From: Bacteroides sp. | GTDB lineage: Bacteria > Bacteroidota > Bacteroidia > Bacteroidales > Bacteroidaceae | Assembly: GCA_021202275.1 (NCBI GenBank) | Contig: JAJQDI010000018.1 | Span: 257,330-321,329 of the forward strand | Length of the DNA: 64,000 bases | Direction: 5' to 3' | Shown here: positions 9,659-18,012 of the stretch, piece by piece | How positions within the stretch are numbered: the first letter of the stretch is position 1 | Layout of the letters: every line of letters starts with the position of its first letter | Made by a program: the position numbers and the translations under genes | Notes under the pieces: generated by a model | What the model saw: the letters and a program-made list of their open reading frames with translations, nothing else | Told to the model about the DNA's origin: nothing | Database searches by the model: none

Positions 9659-10612
9659 ATGAGGAATTTTACCAATGTACATAATATTGGCGATTTACAA
9701 CAAGCTCTGAAAGAGGCTTTTGAAATTAAAAAAGACAGATTCAAATATGTAGAACTGGGTCGTAACAAGACCTTGATGATGATCTTTTTCAACGCCAGCC
9801 TACGTACGCGCCTGAGTACCCAGAAAGCAGCCACCAACCTGGGAATGAATGTAATTGTTCTGGACATCAACCAGGGAGCCTGGAAACTGGAGACAGAGCG
9901 CGGAGTGATCATGGACGGTGACAAACCCGAACACCTGCTGGAAGCCATTCCGGTAATGGGATGCTATTGCGACATCATCGGCGTACGTTCTTTCGCACGC
10001 TTCGAAAGTCGGGAAGATGATTACAACGAGATCATTATCAATCAGTTCATTAAATATTCAGGCAGACCCGTATTTTCTATGGAAGCAGCCACCCGCCATC
10101 CGTTACAGAGTTTTGCCGACCTGATCACCATTGAGGAATATAAGAAGACAGAGCGTCCCAAAGTTGTTCTGACCTGGGCACCCCATCCCAGGCCATTGCC
10201 ACAAGCCGTGCCGAACTCTTTTGCCGAATGGATGAATGAAACAGATTATGAGTTTGTTATTACTCATCCACAGGGATATGAACTGGATCCGGTTTTCGTC
10301 GGGAAAGCAAAGGTCGAATACGACCAGTTGAAGGCATTTGAAGGAGCTGACTTTATTTATGCGAAAAGCTGGGCAGCCTATGCGGGAGATAAGTATGGAC
10401 AGGTCCTGAGCATGGATCGCAACTGGACGGTAAGTGACCGACAGATGGGATTGACACGCAATGCTTATTTCATGCATTGTCTGCCCGTACGCCGCAACAT
10501 GATCGTAACAGACGATGTGATCGAGAGCCCTCAGTCGTTAGTGATACCTGAGGCAGCCAACAGAGAGATCTCTGCGACAGTGGTGTTGAAGCGTATGTTG
10601 CAATCTCTCTGA
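9659..10612 (+). CDS. argF': N-succinylornithine carbamoyltransferase (ArgF')
   Basis: This enzyme carbamoylates N-succinyl-L-ornithine in the succinylated arginine route of Bacteroidetes. The carbamoyl phosphate motif SLRTRLSTQ and the HCLPVRRN motif are present. In the Bacteroides enzyme Pro90 sets succinyl rather than acetyl preference; here GDKPEHL places the proline at residue 90 if counting starts from the ATG at 9659 (MRNFTNV). That match, plus the family start of the MKKFT type, favours 9659 over the in-frame ATG at 9647. Specificity is from established knowledge; the residue is seen directly. It follows proA in what looks like one operon. Confidence 0.93.
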   Translation: MRNFTNVHNIGDLQQALKEAFEIKKDRFKYVELGRNKTLMMIFFNASLRTRLSTQKAATNLGMNVIVLDINQGAWKLETERGVIMDGDKPEHLLEAIPVMGCYCDIIGVRSFARFESREDDYNEIIINQFIKYSGRPVFSMEAATRHPLQSFADLITIEEYKKTERPKVVLTWAPHPRPLPQAVPNSFAEWMNETDYEFVITHPQGYELDPVFVGKAKVEYDQLKAFEGADFIYAKSWAAYAGDKYGQVLSMDRNWTVSDRQMGLTRNAYFMHCLPVRRNMIVTDDVIESPQSLVIPEAANREISATVVLKRMLQSL

Positions 10613-10646
10613 TCTTTTATTGACACAATATAACTATCCACAAGGG

Positions 10647-10774
10647 GACTGACTAAAAAGTCCCTGTATGCTTTGATAAGCTATAGTATGCACGGGAGGT
10701 CCGGCAGACTTTCTGCACGGAACCATCTACAATCCATAACTTATCCAAAGAACAAGTAGATCTTTTAGTCAGTC
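10647..10774. repeat. MITE-like 128-bp segment with 12-bp terminal inverted repeats
   Basis: GACTGACTAAAA (10647-10658) is the exact reverse complement of TTTTAGTCAGTC (10763-10774). The interior of about 104 bases codes for nothing convincing. It sits between argF' and the broken PAP2 gene. No target-site duplication is evident. Confidence 0.45.
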
Positions 10775-10793
10775 TCTTACTCTTCTTATCTAC

Positions 10794-12149
10794 ATGAAGG
10801 AGTATATCATCTGTTTTTGTCTCCTCCTGGTGATTTGTATACAAAGCAGCACAGCATAGATAGCGGACACGATTTATACCCGGAGACATTTCCTGCCCGA
10901 TCACATGGTCAACAGCGAAGCTTATCGCATGACGCATATCTCTCTGCCACTTATGGTGGTGGGGTTATCTACGATCAATAGCGACAAGCGATTCCGCTCT
11001 ATGCGCAATTCGTACATACCCACTCTTCGTTATCATCACGATGACTATCTGCAATACGCGCCGGCAGCACTGCTAGTAGGATTGAAGGTCTCAGGCGTGG
11101 AAGGATCCAGTACATGGGGTAAGATGCTCACGGCAGATGCTTTCTCTGTGGGGATCATGGCCATCACAGTAAACTCCCTGAAACTGAGTACGAATCGGCT
11201 CCGCCCGGACAGAACGGACCATAAGTCTTTTCCTTCCGGCCACTCAGCTACCGCCTTTATGACAGCTACCATGCTGCATAAAGAATATGGACTGACACGC
11301 AGTCCGTTTTATAGTATCGCAGGCTACTCTCTGGCCACAGCAACGGCATTGAGCCGCCAGCTCAATAACAAGCACTGGTTTTCAGATGTCCTTGTCGGAG
11401 CAGGTATCGGGATTGTTTCTACTGAAATGGGATATTTTCTCGCCGATCAGATCTTTGGCAACAAGGGAAGAATACGACAGAACAAGCAATACAAACCCTA
11501 CGTGATAGACAAGAAGTACGGATATCTGGGGTTACAGACCGGATACGGGATCAGAGGGAATATCAAGCTCCCTCATGATATTGAGATCGGACAGCTGCAA
11601 GGGGCATACGCCGCTCTGACGGGTGCAGGATACTTCAGCAACCACTGGGGAGTAGCAGGTAAAGTTGCCTTCTCTCAGGCTGCGCCGGACTTTAAATATG
11701 AAAAATATTTCGCGTTACATCCTGAAACCGATTTAAGGACCGATCAGGTATTATCGAAATCTCTTACATATAGTAATTTCGTATTGGGAATGGAATATTC
11801 CACTCAGGTCATTCCCGGCATCAACGCCGGTGGAAGTGTGATGGGAGGAGTCGCGTGGGCAGGAAGCTATCGGATCGACCTGGTAAAAGAAACAGATCTT
11901 TATATCACCCGTACCCTTTTCAAGGCAGATTCACACATCATCCCCAACATCGATCTGAACTGTTATATACAACGTTTCGTCAACACCCACATGGGGGTCA
12001 AATTATTTTTCAACTATAATCTGGGATTTTCTGACAATCACTATAGCTATTATCCGCTGGCAGAAAACCCTATCCATGGGAAAGGTAAATACAACATGCA
12101 CAGTTTTACCTTCGGTGCCGAAGTCAGCGCACTACTCTGGCGAAAATGA
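10794..12149 (+). pseudogene. PAP2-family phosphatase with C-terminal barrel-like domain, interrupted by TAG
   Basis: The in-frame ATG at 10794 opens a good signal peptide (MKEYIICFCLLLVICIQSSTA), but codon 22 is TAG at 10857-10859. The frame then continues as IADTIYTRRHFLPDH and into a long ORF whose first Met is at 10905. The PAP2 motifs are intact: KLSTNRLRP, PSGH and SRQLNNKHWFSD. The C-terminal 240 residues look like outer-membrane strands. A CAG to TAG change would explain the lesion. Without the signal peptide the product from 10905 would not reach the periplasm, so the gene is probably inactive unless the stop is read through. A sequencing error is possible. Confidence 0.75.
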
Positions 12150-12156
12150 GACAGGA

Positions 12157-12846
12157 TCAGTAAAGGTCTGAAGGGATATATTCAAACCAACGGCTCTCCT
12201 CACCGTCGTATGTATTCAGTTGGAAACAGATCTGTATCTCCCGCCCATCGGCTACAGAAGCATACTGACGAAGCGGAATGGAAAGATATGCTTTTTTGGT
12301 ATAAGCCTCCGTGTCGTTTGAAGCATCGTGATACAGTGAAAGATATACGCGAGTAATCCCTTTTTCATCCTCTGTAACGATCTCATCCTCTATAAATCGG
12401 AAATAATGAACTCCGGACTGAGCTTTCACCAGGACCACCAGGTTCAGAAAATCTTCTCCCATCCATATACTTTGCAGCGTAACAGGATCCGTTTTCAGGT
12501 CTCCCTCTATTTCCGATACAGGGATCGGATCGGCCGACACCACACTTCCTACCGCATAGATCACTCCTTCTCCCGTAAGCGTACCGTTGTGGGAGGACAG
12601 AAGTTGATAGTTACTCAACACACGCATCCGTGAATCGGGATCTATCACCGTCTGAGATTTATCTTCCGCCACCGTCAGCCTTTCACCGTCGTCCGTGACA
12701 AAAGTCTGTATCGTACCCGTGCTTCCTGATTCTATGGTTATCAATTCCAGTTTTACAGGAGGATACTCATATTTATCCTTGCTGCAACTTCCCAGTAAAC
12801 CCACACATGTTCCCAGCAGAAGTGCGACATAGTATGTTCTATTCAT
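12157..12846 (-). CDS. NigD-like lipoprotein
   Basis: The N-terminus is a lipoprotein signal with lipobox LLGSC (Cys at residue 21), followed by a KDKYEYP linker. The region KLELITIESGSTGTIQTFV and the later beta-rich half resemble the NigD-like families found in Bacteroidetes surface or secreted proteins of unknown role. Length is 229 residues. Its ATG overlaps the stop of the upstream acyltransferase (ATGA), so it is the last gene of the operon running from 16697. The family name is a pattern-level judgement; the lipoprotein call is firmer. Confidence 0.7.
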   Translation of the reverse strand: MNRTYYVALLLGTCVGLLGSCSKDKYEYPPVKLELITIESGSTGTIQTFVTDDGERLTVAEDKSQTVIDPDSRMRVLSNYQLLSSHNGTLTGEGVIYAVGSVVSADPIPVSEIEGDLKTDPVTLQSIWMGEDFLNLVVLVKAQSGVHYFRFIEDEIVTEDEKGITRVYLSLYHDASNDTEAYTKKAYLSIPLRQYASVADGREIQICFQLNTYDGEESRWFEYIPSDLY

Positions 12847-13991
12847 GAGTGCGCTTTATAATAATTGATCAATGGGTTGGCATACATCGACAGAAGTTTT
12901 TCCCTCAGGAAAGGAATATCTTTTTCCGGAAGTTCGATACGCTCCAGCTGAATATGCAGATAATCCTCAAAGTTCTTCTTCTCTTCCGGAGTATAAAACG
13001 ACGACTTCTCCTCAGAAGCATTCAACAGATCATACGCCACATAATTACAGGGATAGAGCTGATAGTTCCGGTGGATATGACGATCGATCAGCGCAGCGAC
13101 CTGAGCAAAAAGTTCCGGTTTGGATAAGGAACGGTCCAACGCCTTCAATTCTTCATTGATACAAGGAGCCGCGCGAAACAGTATCCGCCCTTTGTAGCCA
13201 AACAGTCCGGTCTGCATATTTTTCAGATCATCTTCCCTTGTTTTTTTATATCCGGGATTGTCACGTTTCAACTGATATTCCTGCGCTTTCAGGTAATCAC
13301 ACGGATCATACTCATAGGAAAGGCTCAGTGGAGCCAGATGAAGTGGAAGCAGCCGGTCTATCGTGTCTCCCGTTCCACCCATGCTCAACATCTTCAGGAC
13401 ACTCTCCTGGGTACGGTCGTCAGAGTCTTTGGCACGCCCCTCACGCTGAGCGATCCATATCGACTGATGTTTCCGGGTGATGGTATGATGGATATAACGC
13501 GACATACGGGCAGAAGAATCCAGCATCTGTCGCATGGTAAGTGCCCGTTGTACAATAAAAGCCTTATTGAGGCGTACAAATTTCTTGATCCAGGGATAGA
13601 TAAGCAAGTTGTCTCCGATAGCGATCTCCACCGTATCCATTCCCTGGTCCACCAACAATACCGAAAGAAAACCCGAATCCAGAATGATGTCGCGATGGTT
13701 GGATATGTAGGTATAAGCCTTTGTACGGTCTGTGATCGCAGAAAGATCCAGAGATATGCCTTCACTGTGATCTCTGATTATTTTGTAAAGAGCCGGATAG
13801 CAAAATGCCTTCTGAAAATCCAGCTTGGTTTCACATCCCCGCATCTTCTGGGCCAATAGTTCCAGAGGTATATCCGGAAAAACCGTGGAAACAGCATTCC
13901 GGAAAGCAGGGTCGGCAATCAGTTCTTCATAGATCCGCGGGAGTTCCTCATCGTCATACGGACGGATCTCGTCAAATTCCGTTGTACTCAT
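12843..13991 (-). CDS. 1-acyl-sn-glycerol-3-phosphate acyltransferase-like protein
   Basis: The protein has a PlsC/LPLAT-type core: SNHRDIILDSGF is the catalytic block (with five residues between His and Asp rather than the usual four), and IWIAQREGRAKD corresponds to the EGTRS-type substrate block. A helical N-terminal region (1-90) and a long C-terminal extension flank it. The length of 382 residues exceeds simple PlsC enzymes. It probably acylates a glycerolipid or related lipid at the inner membrane face; the substrate is not known. It starts 11 bases after the ddl stop and overlaps the NigD-like gene by four bases. Confidence 0.75.
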   Translation of the reverse strand: MSTTEFDEIRPYDDEELPRIYEELIADPAFRNAVSTVFPDIPLELLAQKMRGCETKLDFQKAFCYPALYKIIRDHSEGISLDLSAITDRTKAYTYISNHRDIILDSGFLSVLLVDQGMDTVEIAIGDNLLIYPWIKKFVRLNKAFIVQRALTMRQMLDSSARMSRYIHHTITRKHQSIWIAQREGRAKDSDDRTQESVLKMLSMGGTGDTIDRLLPLHLAPLSLSYEYDPCDYLKAQEYQLKRDNPGYKKTREDDLKNMQTGLFGYKGRILFRAAPCINEELKALDRSLSKPELFAQVAALIDRHIHRNYQLYPCNYVAYDLLNASEEKSSFYTPEEKKNFEDYLHIQLERIELPEKDIPFLREKLLSMYANPLINYYKAHS

Positions 13992-14002
13992 AAGATCTCT
14001 TA

Positions 14003-14980
14003 TTAGATGAATTTATCTTCAATAATATCAGCCATTACCGCCTGTATATCCATCCCTGCTGCTCTCACCTGCTGAGGGATGAAACTGGTAGTAGTCATTC
14101 CGGGATTTGTATTTACCTCCAGCAGATTCACCTTATTTCCTTCGGTAATGATATAATCTACCCGAATGATACCCGCACATCCCAGGATATCATAAATAGC
14201 AGAAGTGAGGGTTTGTACCCTTCGGGTCAGCTCGTCCGAAATCCGTGCCGGCGTGATCTCCTCTACCTGACCATTGTATTTCGCATCGAAATCAAAAAAC
14301 TCATTCTCAGTGACTACCTCTGTAATGGGGAATACCACCGACTTCTGCTTCGTCTTATAACATCCGCAGGTGATCTCGGTTCCATCCATAAAGGCTTCTA
14401 TGATCACTTCTGGAGCCTCCCGGAAAGCGATCTCAATAGCAGATTGTATCTGACCGGCTTCCTTCACTTTGGTGGTTCCGAAACTGGACCCTCCGAGGTT
14501 GGGTTTGATGAAACAGGGAAGACCGATCTTTTCCTGCACCTCTTCATCGGTGATGTGCTGTCCTCTGCGTAGCTTCAGGGATTCTGCTACACGCATTCCG
14601 AAACCTTTGAGGTAATGATTGCAGGCAAACTTATCGTAAGTCAGTGCCGATGCCAGAACTCCGCAACAGGAATAAGGGATACGCAGCATATCAAAATAGC
14701 CTTGCAAACGTCCGTCCTCACCCGGAGTACCATGGATCGTAATATAAGCAAAATCAAATCTTTTCCGCACTCCTCCGGCCACAAAGCTGAAATCATTCCT
14801 GTCTATAGGGAGCTTCGCTCCATCGGGCATACATACCTCCCAGCGGGTTCCCTGCATCTCTACAATATATGTATCGTATGATTCGCGGCTGATAAAAGAA
14901 TAGATTCCCCGGGCACTTTTCAGTGAGACGGGCAGTTCCGAAGTATCTCCTCCGGCTACAATCGCAATGGTTCGTTTCAT
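14003..14980 (-). CDS. ddl: D-alanine--D-alanine ligase
   Basis: Ddl joins two D-alanines for the peptidoglycan stem. ATP-grasp motifs are visible: KPNLGGSSFGTTKV, the acidic block EVIIEAFMDGTEIT and the C-terminal VNLLEVNTNPGMTTTS that holds the Mg-binding residues. The ATG at 14980 (MKRTIAIVAGGD) overlaps the rluD stop as ATGA, a coupling arrangement that supports this start; an upstream start would add eleven polar residues. Length is 325 residues. It sits with a PASTA protein and rluD in one operon, linking it to cell-wall control. Confidence 0.95.
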   Translation of the reverse strand: MKRTIAIVAGGDTSELPVSLKSARGIYSFISRESYDTYIVEMQGTRWEVCMPDGAKLPIDRNDFSFVAGGVRKRFDFAYITIHGTPGEDGRLQGYFDMLRIPYSCCGVLASALTYDKFACNHYLKGFGMRVAESLKLRRGQHITDEEVQEKIGLPCFIKPNLGGSSFGTTKVKEAGQIQSAIEIAFREAPEVIIEAFMDGTEITCGCYKTKQKSVVFPITEVVTENEFFDFDAKYNGQVEEITPARISDELTRRVQTLTSAIYDILGCAGIIRVDYIITEGNKVNLLEVNTNPGMTTTSFIPQQVRAAGMDIQAVMADIIEDKFI

Positions 14981-16059
14981 TCTATGTTTCTGTTGCTGAG
15001 ATAACTTCTCCATTTATCGATCAATTGGGTCATATCCTCCGGAAGCGGGGAAGTAAAATTCATCTCCTCACCGGTCACCGGATGCCTGAATCCCAACGTC
15101 ATAGCGTGTAAAGCCTGGCGCGGACAAATGTCAAAGCAATTATTTACAAACTGTTTATACTTACTGAAATGGGTTCCTTTGAGTATCTCGTGTCCTCCGT
15201 ATCTTTCATCATTGAACAACACATGTCCTATATGCTTCATGTGGGCACGTATCTGATGGGTTCTTCCTGTCTCCAGCACACACTCGACCAGAGTCACATA
15301 TCCCAATCGTTCCAATACTTGATAATGAGTGACGGCATATTTTCCGATATCAGGATCTGCAAACACAGCCATCTGCATCCGGTCTTTCGGATTGCGGGCA
15401 AGATTGCCGATGATGGTACCTGAATCCTGCTCTACAATTCCCCAGACAAGGGCATGGTACCTGCGACGGGTGGTTTTATGAAAAAACTGGATACCCAGAT
15501 TGGTCTTGGCGTCGGGTGTCTTGGCGACCACCAATAATCCGGAAGTGTCTTTATCGATCCGGTGAACCAATCCTACATGGGGATCATTGGCATCGTAATA
15601 GGGGTTGTATTTCAGGTGCCACGCTATGGCATTTACCAATGTGCCTGTGTAGTTACCGTGTCCGGGATGTACCACCATTCCGGCCGGTTTATTGACCACC
15701 ATCACGAAATCATCTTCATATAGGATATCCAGGGGAATGTCTTCGGGTAATATCAGATTATCATAGCGGGGACGATCCATCATCACAGTAATCACATCCC
15801 GGGGCTTCACCTTGTAGTTGCTCTTTACCGGATAGCCATTTACCCGGACAAATCCCTCTTCCGCAGCCCTCTGAATGCGGTTGCGGGAGGAGTTGACAAT
15901 GCGTTCGAAAAGAAATTTATCTACACGCATCAACGATTGCCCTTTGTCAACTACCACACGGAAATGCTCATAGAGTCCGTCCCCATCTTCCTGAACAGGC
16001 TCCATATCATCCGGATTTTCCTCCCATTCGGGAAGTTCCTCTATCACCTTTTCTGTCAT
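14977..16059 (-). CDS. rluD: RluA/RluD family 23S rRNA pseudouridine synthase
   Basis: An S4 RNA-binding domain (about residues 38-90, with RVDKFLFERI and RNRIQRAAEEGFVRVNG) is followed by the catalytic domain with GLVHRIDKDTSGLLVVAKT, whose Asp is the nucleophile. Further motifs are ETGRTHQIRAHM and a C-terminal HAMTLGFRHPVTG. The length of 360 residues includes an acidic N-terminal leader rich in Glu and Asp. The target is probably helix 69 of 23S rRNA by family. It starts 9 bases after the PASTA gene. Confidence 0.93.
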   Translation of the reverse strand: MTEKVIEELPEWEENPDDMEPVQEDGDGLYEHFRVVVDKGQSLMRVDKFLFERIVNSSRNRIQRAAEEGFVRVNGYPVKSNYKVKPRDVITVMMDRPRYDNLILPEDIPLDILYEDDFVMVVNKPAGMVVHPGHGNYTGTLVNAIAWHLKYNPYYDANDPHVGLVHRIDKDTSGLLVVAKTPDAKTNLGIQFFHKTTRRRYHALVWGIVEQDSGTIIGNLARNPKDRMQMAVFADPDIGKYAVTHYQVLERLGYVTLVECVLETGRTHQIRAHMKHIGHVLFNDERYGGHEILKGTHFSKYKQFVNNCFDICPRQALHAMTLGFRHPVTGEEMNFTSPLPEDMTQLIDKWRSYLSNRNIE

Positions 16060-16067
16060 GTTTACCT

Positions 16068-16697
16068 TTAAAACCAGGATTCTTCTGTCGTATCGTTACG
16101 CAACGAATCTACATTATAAGGAGACTCGTATTCTTCTTCCGTGGTAGAACCATCTCCTACCATCAGGGTGAGAGTAGCTCCCATAGGGGCTTTATCCCCA
16201 GCCCGAAGGATGTTGCCCTGATATTTCACACCATATACCCAATCCAGTTCACCCGTTACATTTTCAGAGGGTCCCATGCGGAAGCCGGCACCGATCAGCA
16301 TAGCCTGAGCCTGGCGGTATGAACTGTTGTCCGAAACATCAGGAACTACTACCAGGGGCACACTCATGGTATTGATGGTGAGATATATCGTACGTCCTTC
16401 TTTTACTTTCTGACCAGCAGGAGGGTCATAGTCAAGGATACTCCCGGCAGCCCTGTCACTGATATAAACCGAATCAGAAACCACACAATGTAATTTATTT
16501 TTCTTAAATATTTCGGTAGCCTCTTTCACGGTTTTTCCCCTTACGTCAGGAACTTCAATAGCTTCTCCATGACGGGTGTAGACATCCAGTCCTTTAAATA
16601 CAATAAAGAACAACATGACAGAAATGGCAGCCATAGCTACTATACTCAGCCAGAAAAGATTATTGGTCTTCAGTGAGAAAAACTCTTTTATTGTCAT
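16068..16697 (-). CDS. Membrane-anchored PASTA domain protein
   Basis: One N-terminal transmembrane helix (about residues 14-36) is followed by three PASTA repeats: VPDVRGKTVKEATEIFKKN, the block around VPLVVVPDVSDNSSYRQAQ, and a third part with DWVYGVKYQGN. PASTA domains bind muropeptides or beta-lactams in other proteins. Here there is no kinase or transpeptidase domain, so the protein is a stand-alone sensor or scaffold in the inner membrane. It is the first gene of the operon with rluD and ddl, which suggests a cell-wall link. Length is 209 residues with an acidic tail. Confidence 0.88.
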   Translation of the reverse strand: MTIKEFFSLKTNNLFWLSIVAMAAISVMLFFIVFKGLDVYTRHGEAIEVPDVRGKTVKEATEIFKKNKLHCVVSDSVYISDRAAGSILDYDPPAGQKVKEGRTIYLTINTMSVPLVVVPDVSDNSSYRQAQAMLIGAGFRMGPSENVTGELDWVYGVKYQGNILRAGDKAPMGATLTLMVGDGSTTEEEYESPYNVDSLRNDTTEESWF

Positions 16698-16999
16698 GAT
16701 TAATTATTTCTAATAGGTTTCAAAGATACAACATTTGTTGGTACTTTCCATCAGGCTTAAAAAGAAATTAAGTCTGTCTGTTAACTCTTTAACACCAATA
16801 TTTGAAGTGTGTTTAATTTCCGGCAAACTTTTTTGCCTGCTTCCCAATCATTTTTCTCTTCTCTGATCCATCCCATAGGGAGTATACGACCTGCCAGGAA
16901 GTCATATATACCCCCTTTTATCAAACAAAAAAAAGAAGTAAAGTGACCTTTACTTCTTTTCTGTTTATTCTTCGGTGAACGCTCTGTGGCGTCACGAAC
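16698..16999. other. Gene-free spacer with promoter and rpmH terminator
   Basis: CAAAGATA at 16721-16728 reads as TATCTTTG on the minus strand, a -7 box for the PASTA-rluD-ddl operon. A small GGCAAA...TTTGCC hairpin lies near 16820. The rpmH terminator lies at 16931-16960. No ORF is credible. Confidence 0.5.
16931..16960 (-). terminator. Rho-independent terminator of rpmH
   Basis: AAAAGAAGTAAAG (16931-16943) pairs perfectly with CTTTACTTCTTTT (16948-16960) around a TGAC loop. On the minus strand a run of T follows. Confidence 0.85.
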
Positions 17000-17155
17000 T
17001 TATTTTCCGTTGTATTCGTCAGAAACAGTCAGTTTCTTTCTGCCTTTCGCACGACGGGAAGCCAATACTCTGCGACCATTAGCTGTAGCCATTCTCTCAC
17101 GAAATCCGTGCTTGTTCTTTCTCTTTCTGTTAGAGGGTTGAAATGTTCTCTTCAT
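17000..17155 (-). CDS. rpmH: 50S ribosomal protein bL34
   Basis: This 51-residue ORF reads [18 protein letters not shown] and then [22 protein letters not shown], the canonical bL34 sequence, ending in a short SDEYNGK tail. It is very basic, as expected for a protein buried in the large subunit. It is too short for many ORF callers. It has its own terminator downstream and a -7 box upstream, and stands alone without rnpA or dnaA next to it, which is usual in Bacteroidetes. Confidence 0.97.
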   Translation of the reverse strand: MKRTFQPSNRKRKNKHGFRERMATANGRRVLASRRAKGRKKLTVSDEYNGK

Positions 17156-17199
17156 TACGATATCTTGTTTTTATGTTATTATTCTCACAAATCGGGTTG

Positions 17200-17231
17200 C
17201 AAAAATAGATACTTTTTTTAAATTAACCAAC
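17200..17231 (-). promoter_or_regulatory. Promoter of rpmH
   Basis: On the minus strand TATTTTTG (17207-17200) is a perfect -7 box. GTTG at 17231-17228 lies 20 bases upstream and matches the -33 TTTG at three of four positions. Confidence 0.65.
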
Positions 17232-17257
17232 AGATAACCCTTTTTTACTCAAAAGAT

Positions 17258-17289
17258 TTTGTGATTTTTATTGAATTGGATTACTTTTG
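17258..17289 (+). promoter_or_regulatory. Promoter of efp
   Basis: TTTG at 17258-17261, a 20-base spacer and TACTTTTG at 17282-17289 match the Bacteroidetes consensus fully. It lies back to back with the rpmH promoter. Confidence 0.8.
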
Positions 17290-17352
17290 CAGGCAAATTC
17301 ACGGACAGAGATCCGTTGTATGTATTGAAAACAATATGTTAAATTAAAAAAT

Positions 17353-17925
17353 ATGGCTACTACATCAGACATTAAAAACGGGATGTGTATCGACCTGGAC
17401 GGGCACTTCTACTTCATTGTTGAATTCCTGCACGTAAAACCCGGAAAAGGCGCAGCCTTCGTACGTACCAAACTGAAGAGCGTCACCAACGGACGTACCA
17501 TCGACAAAACTTTCAACGCGGGTGTGAAGATCAACGAAGTACGGATCGAGCGTCGTCCTTATCAATATCTGTACGCGGATGACATGGGATACAACTTTAT
17601 GAATCAGGAGACTTTCGAACAGATCTCTATCGAGAAAGACCTGATCACCGGTGTAGATTTCTTGAAAGAAGGAGATGTGGTGGATGTAGTTTCACACGCC
17701 GAATCGGAAACCGTGCTTTATGCGGAGGTCGCCACCAAAGTGGTACTGAAGATCACTTATACAGAGCCGGGCCTGAAAGGGGATACGGCTACCAACGCAA
17801 CCAAACCCGCAACACTGGAAACCGGGGCAACCGTACGGGTACCTCTGTTTATCAATGAAGGGGAAACCATCGAAGTGGATACCCGTGATGGTTCTTATGT
17901 GGGCCGTGTAAAGACACAATCCTAG
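17353..17925 (+). CDS. efp: Translation elongation factor P
   Basis: EF-P enters the ribosomal E site and relieves stalling at polyproline stretches. The N-terminal KOW domain has its loop [12 protein letters not shown] with Lys32 at the tip position that is modified in some bacteria. Domains II and III follow, with the C-terminal signature region containing [16 protein letters not shown] and [11 protein letters not shown]. The length of 190 residues is normal. No modifying enzyme gene is nearby. It is transcribed from its own consensus promoter. Confidence 0.97.
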   Translation: MATTSDIKNGMCIDLDGHFYFIVEFLHVKPGKGAAFVRTKLKSVTNGRTIDKTFNAGVKINEVRIERRPYQYLYADDMGYNFMNQETFEQISIEKDLITGVDFLKEGDVVDVVSHAESETVLYAEVATKVVLKITYTEPGLKGDTATNATKPATLETGATVRVPLFINEGETIEVDTRDGSYVGRVKTQS

Positions 17926-17956
17926 AAACAGATCATACAAGACCCATTCTATACGA

Positions 17957-17997
17957 ATGATCCGTACCGTCTACCCGACTGTTTTGGATCATCCGTT
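17957..17997 (+). terminator. Possible terminator after efp
   Basis: ATGATCC (17957-17963) pairs with GGATCAT (17986-17992), followed by CCGTTTTTA. The loop is long (22 bases), so this is only moderately convincing. Confidence 0.4.
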
Positions 17998-18012
17998 TTT
18001 ATTTCATCCGCT

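Noticed and set aside
10653..10937. 94-residue minus-strand frame upstream of the PAP2 gene
   Set aside because: It runs antisense through the PAP2 signal peptide and the inverted-repeat element, with no coding support.
12843..13991. Loss of function of the acyltransferase because of the five-residue His-Asp spacing
   Set aside because: The rest of the catalytic block is well kept and the spacing may be usual in this Bacteroidetes subfamily, so it is recorded only as a note.
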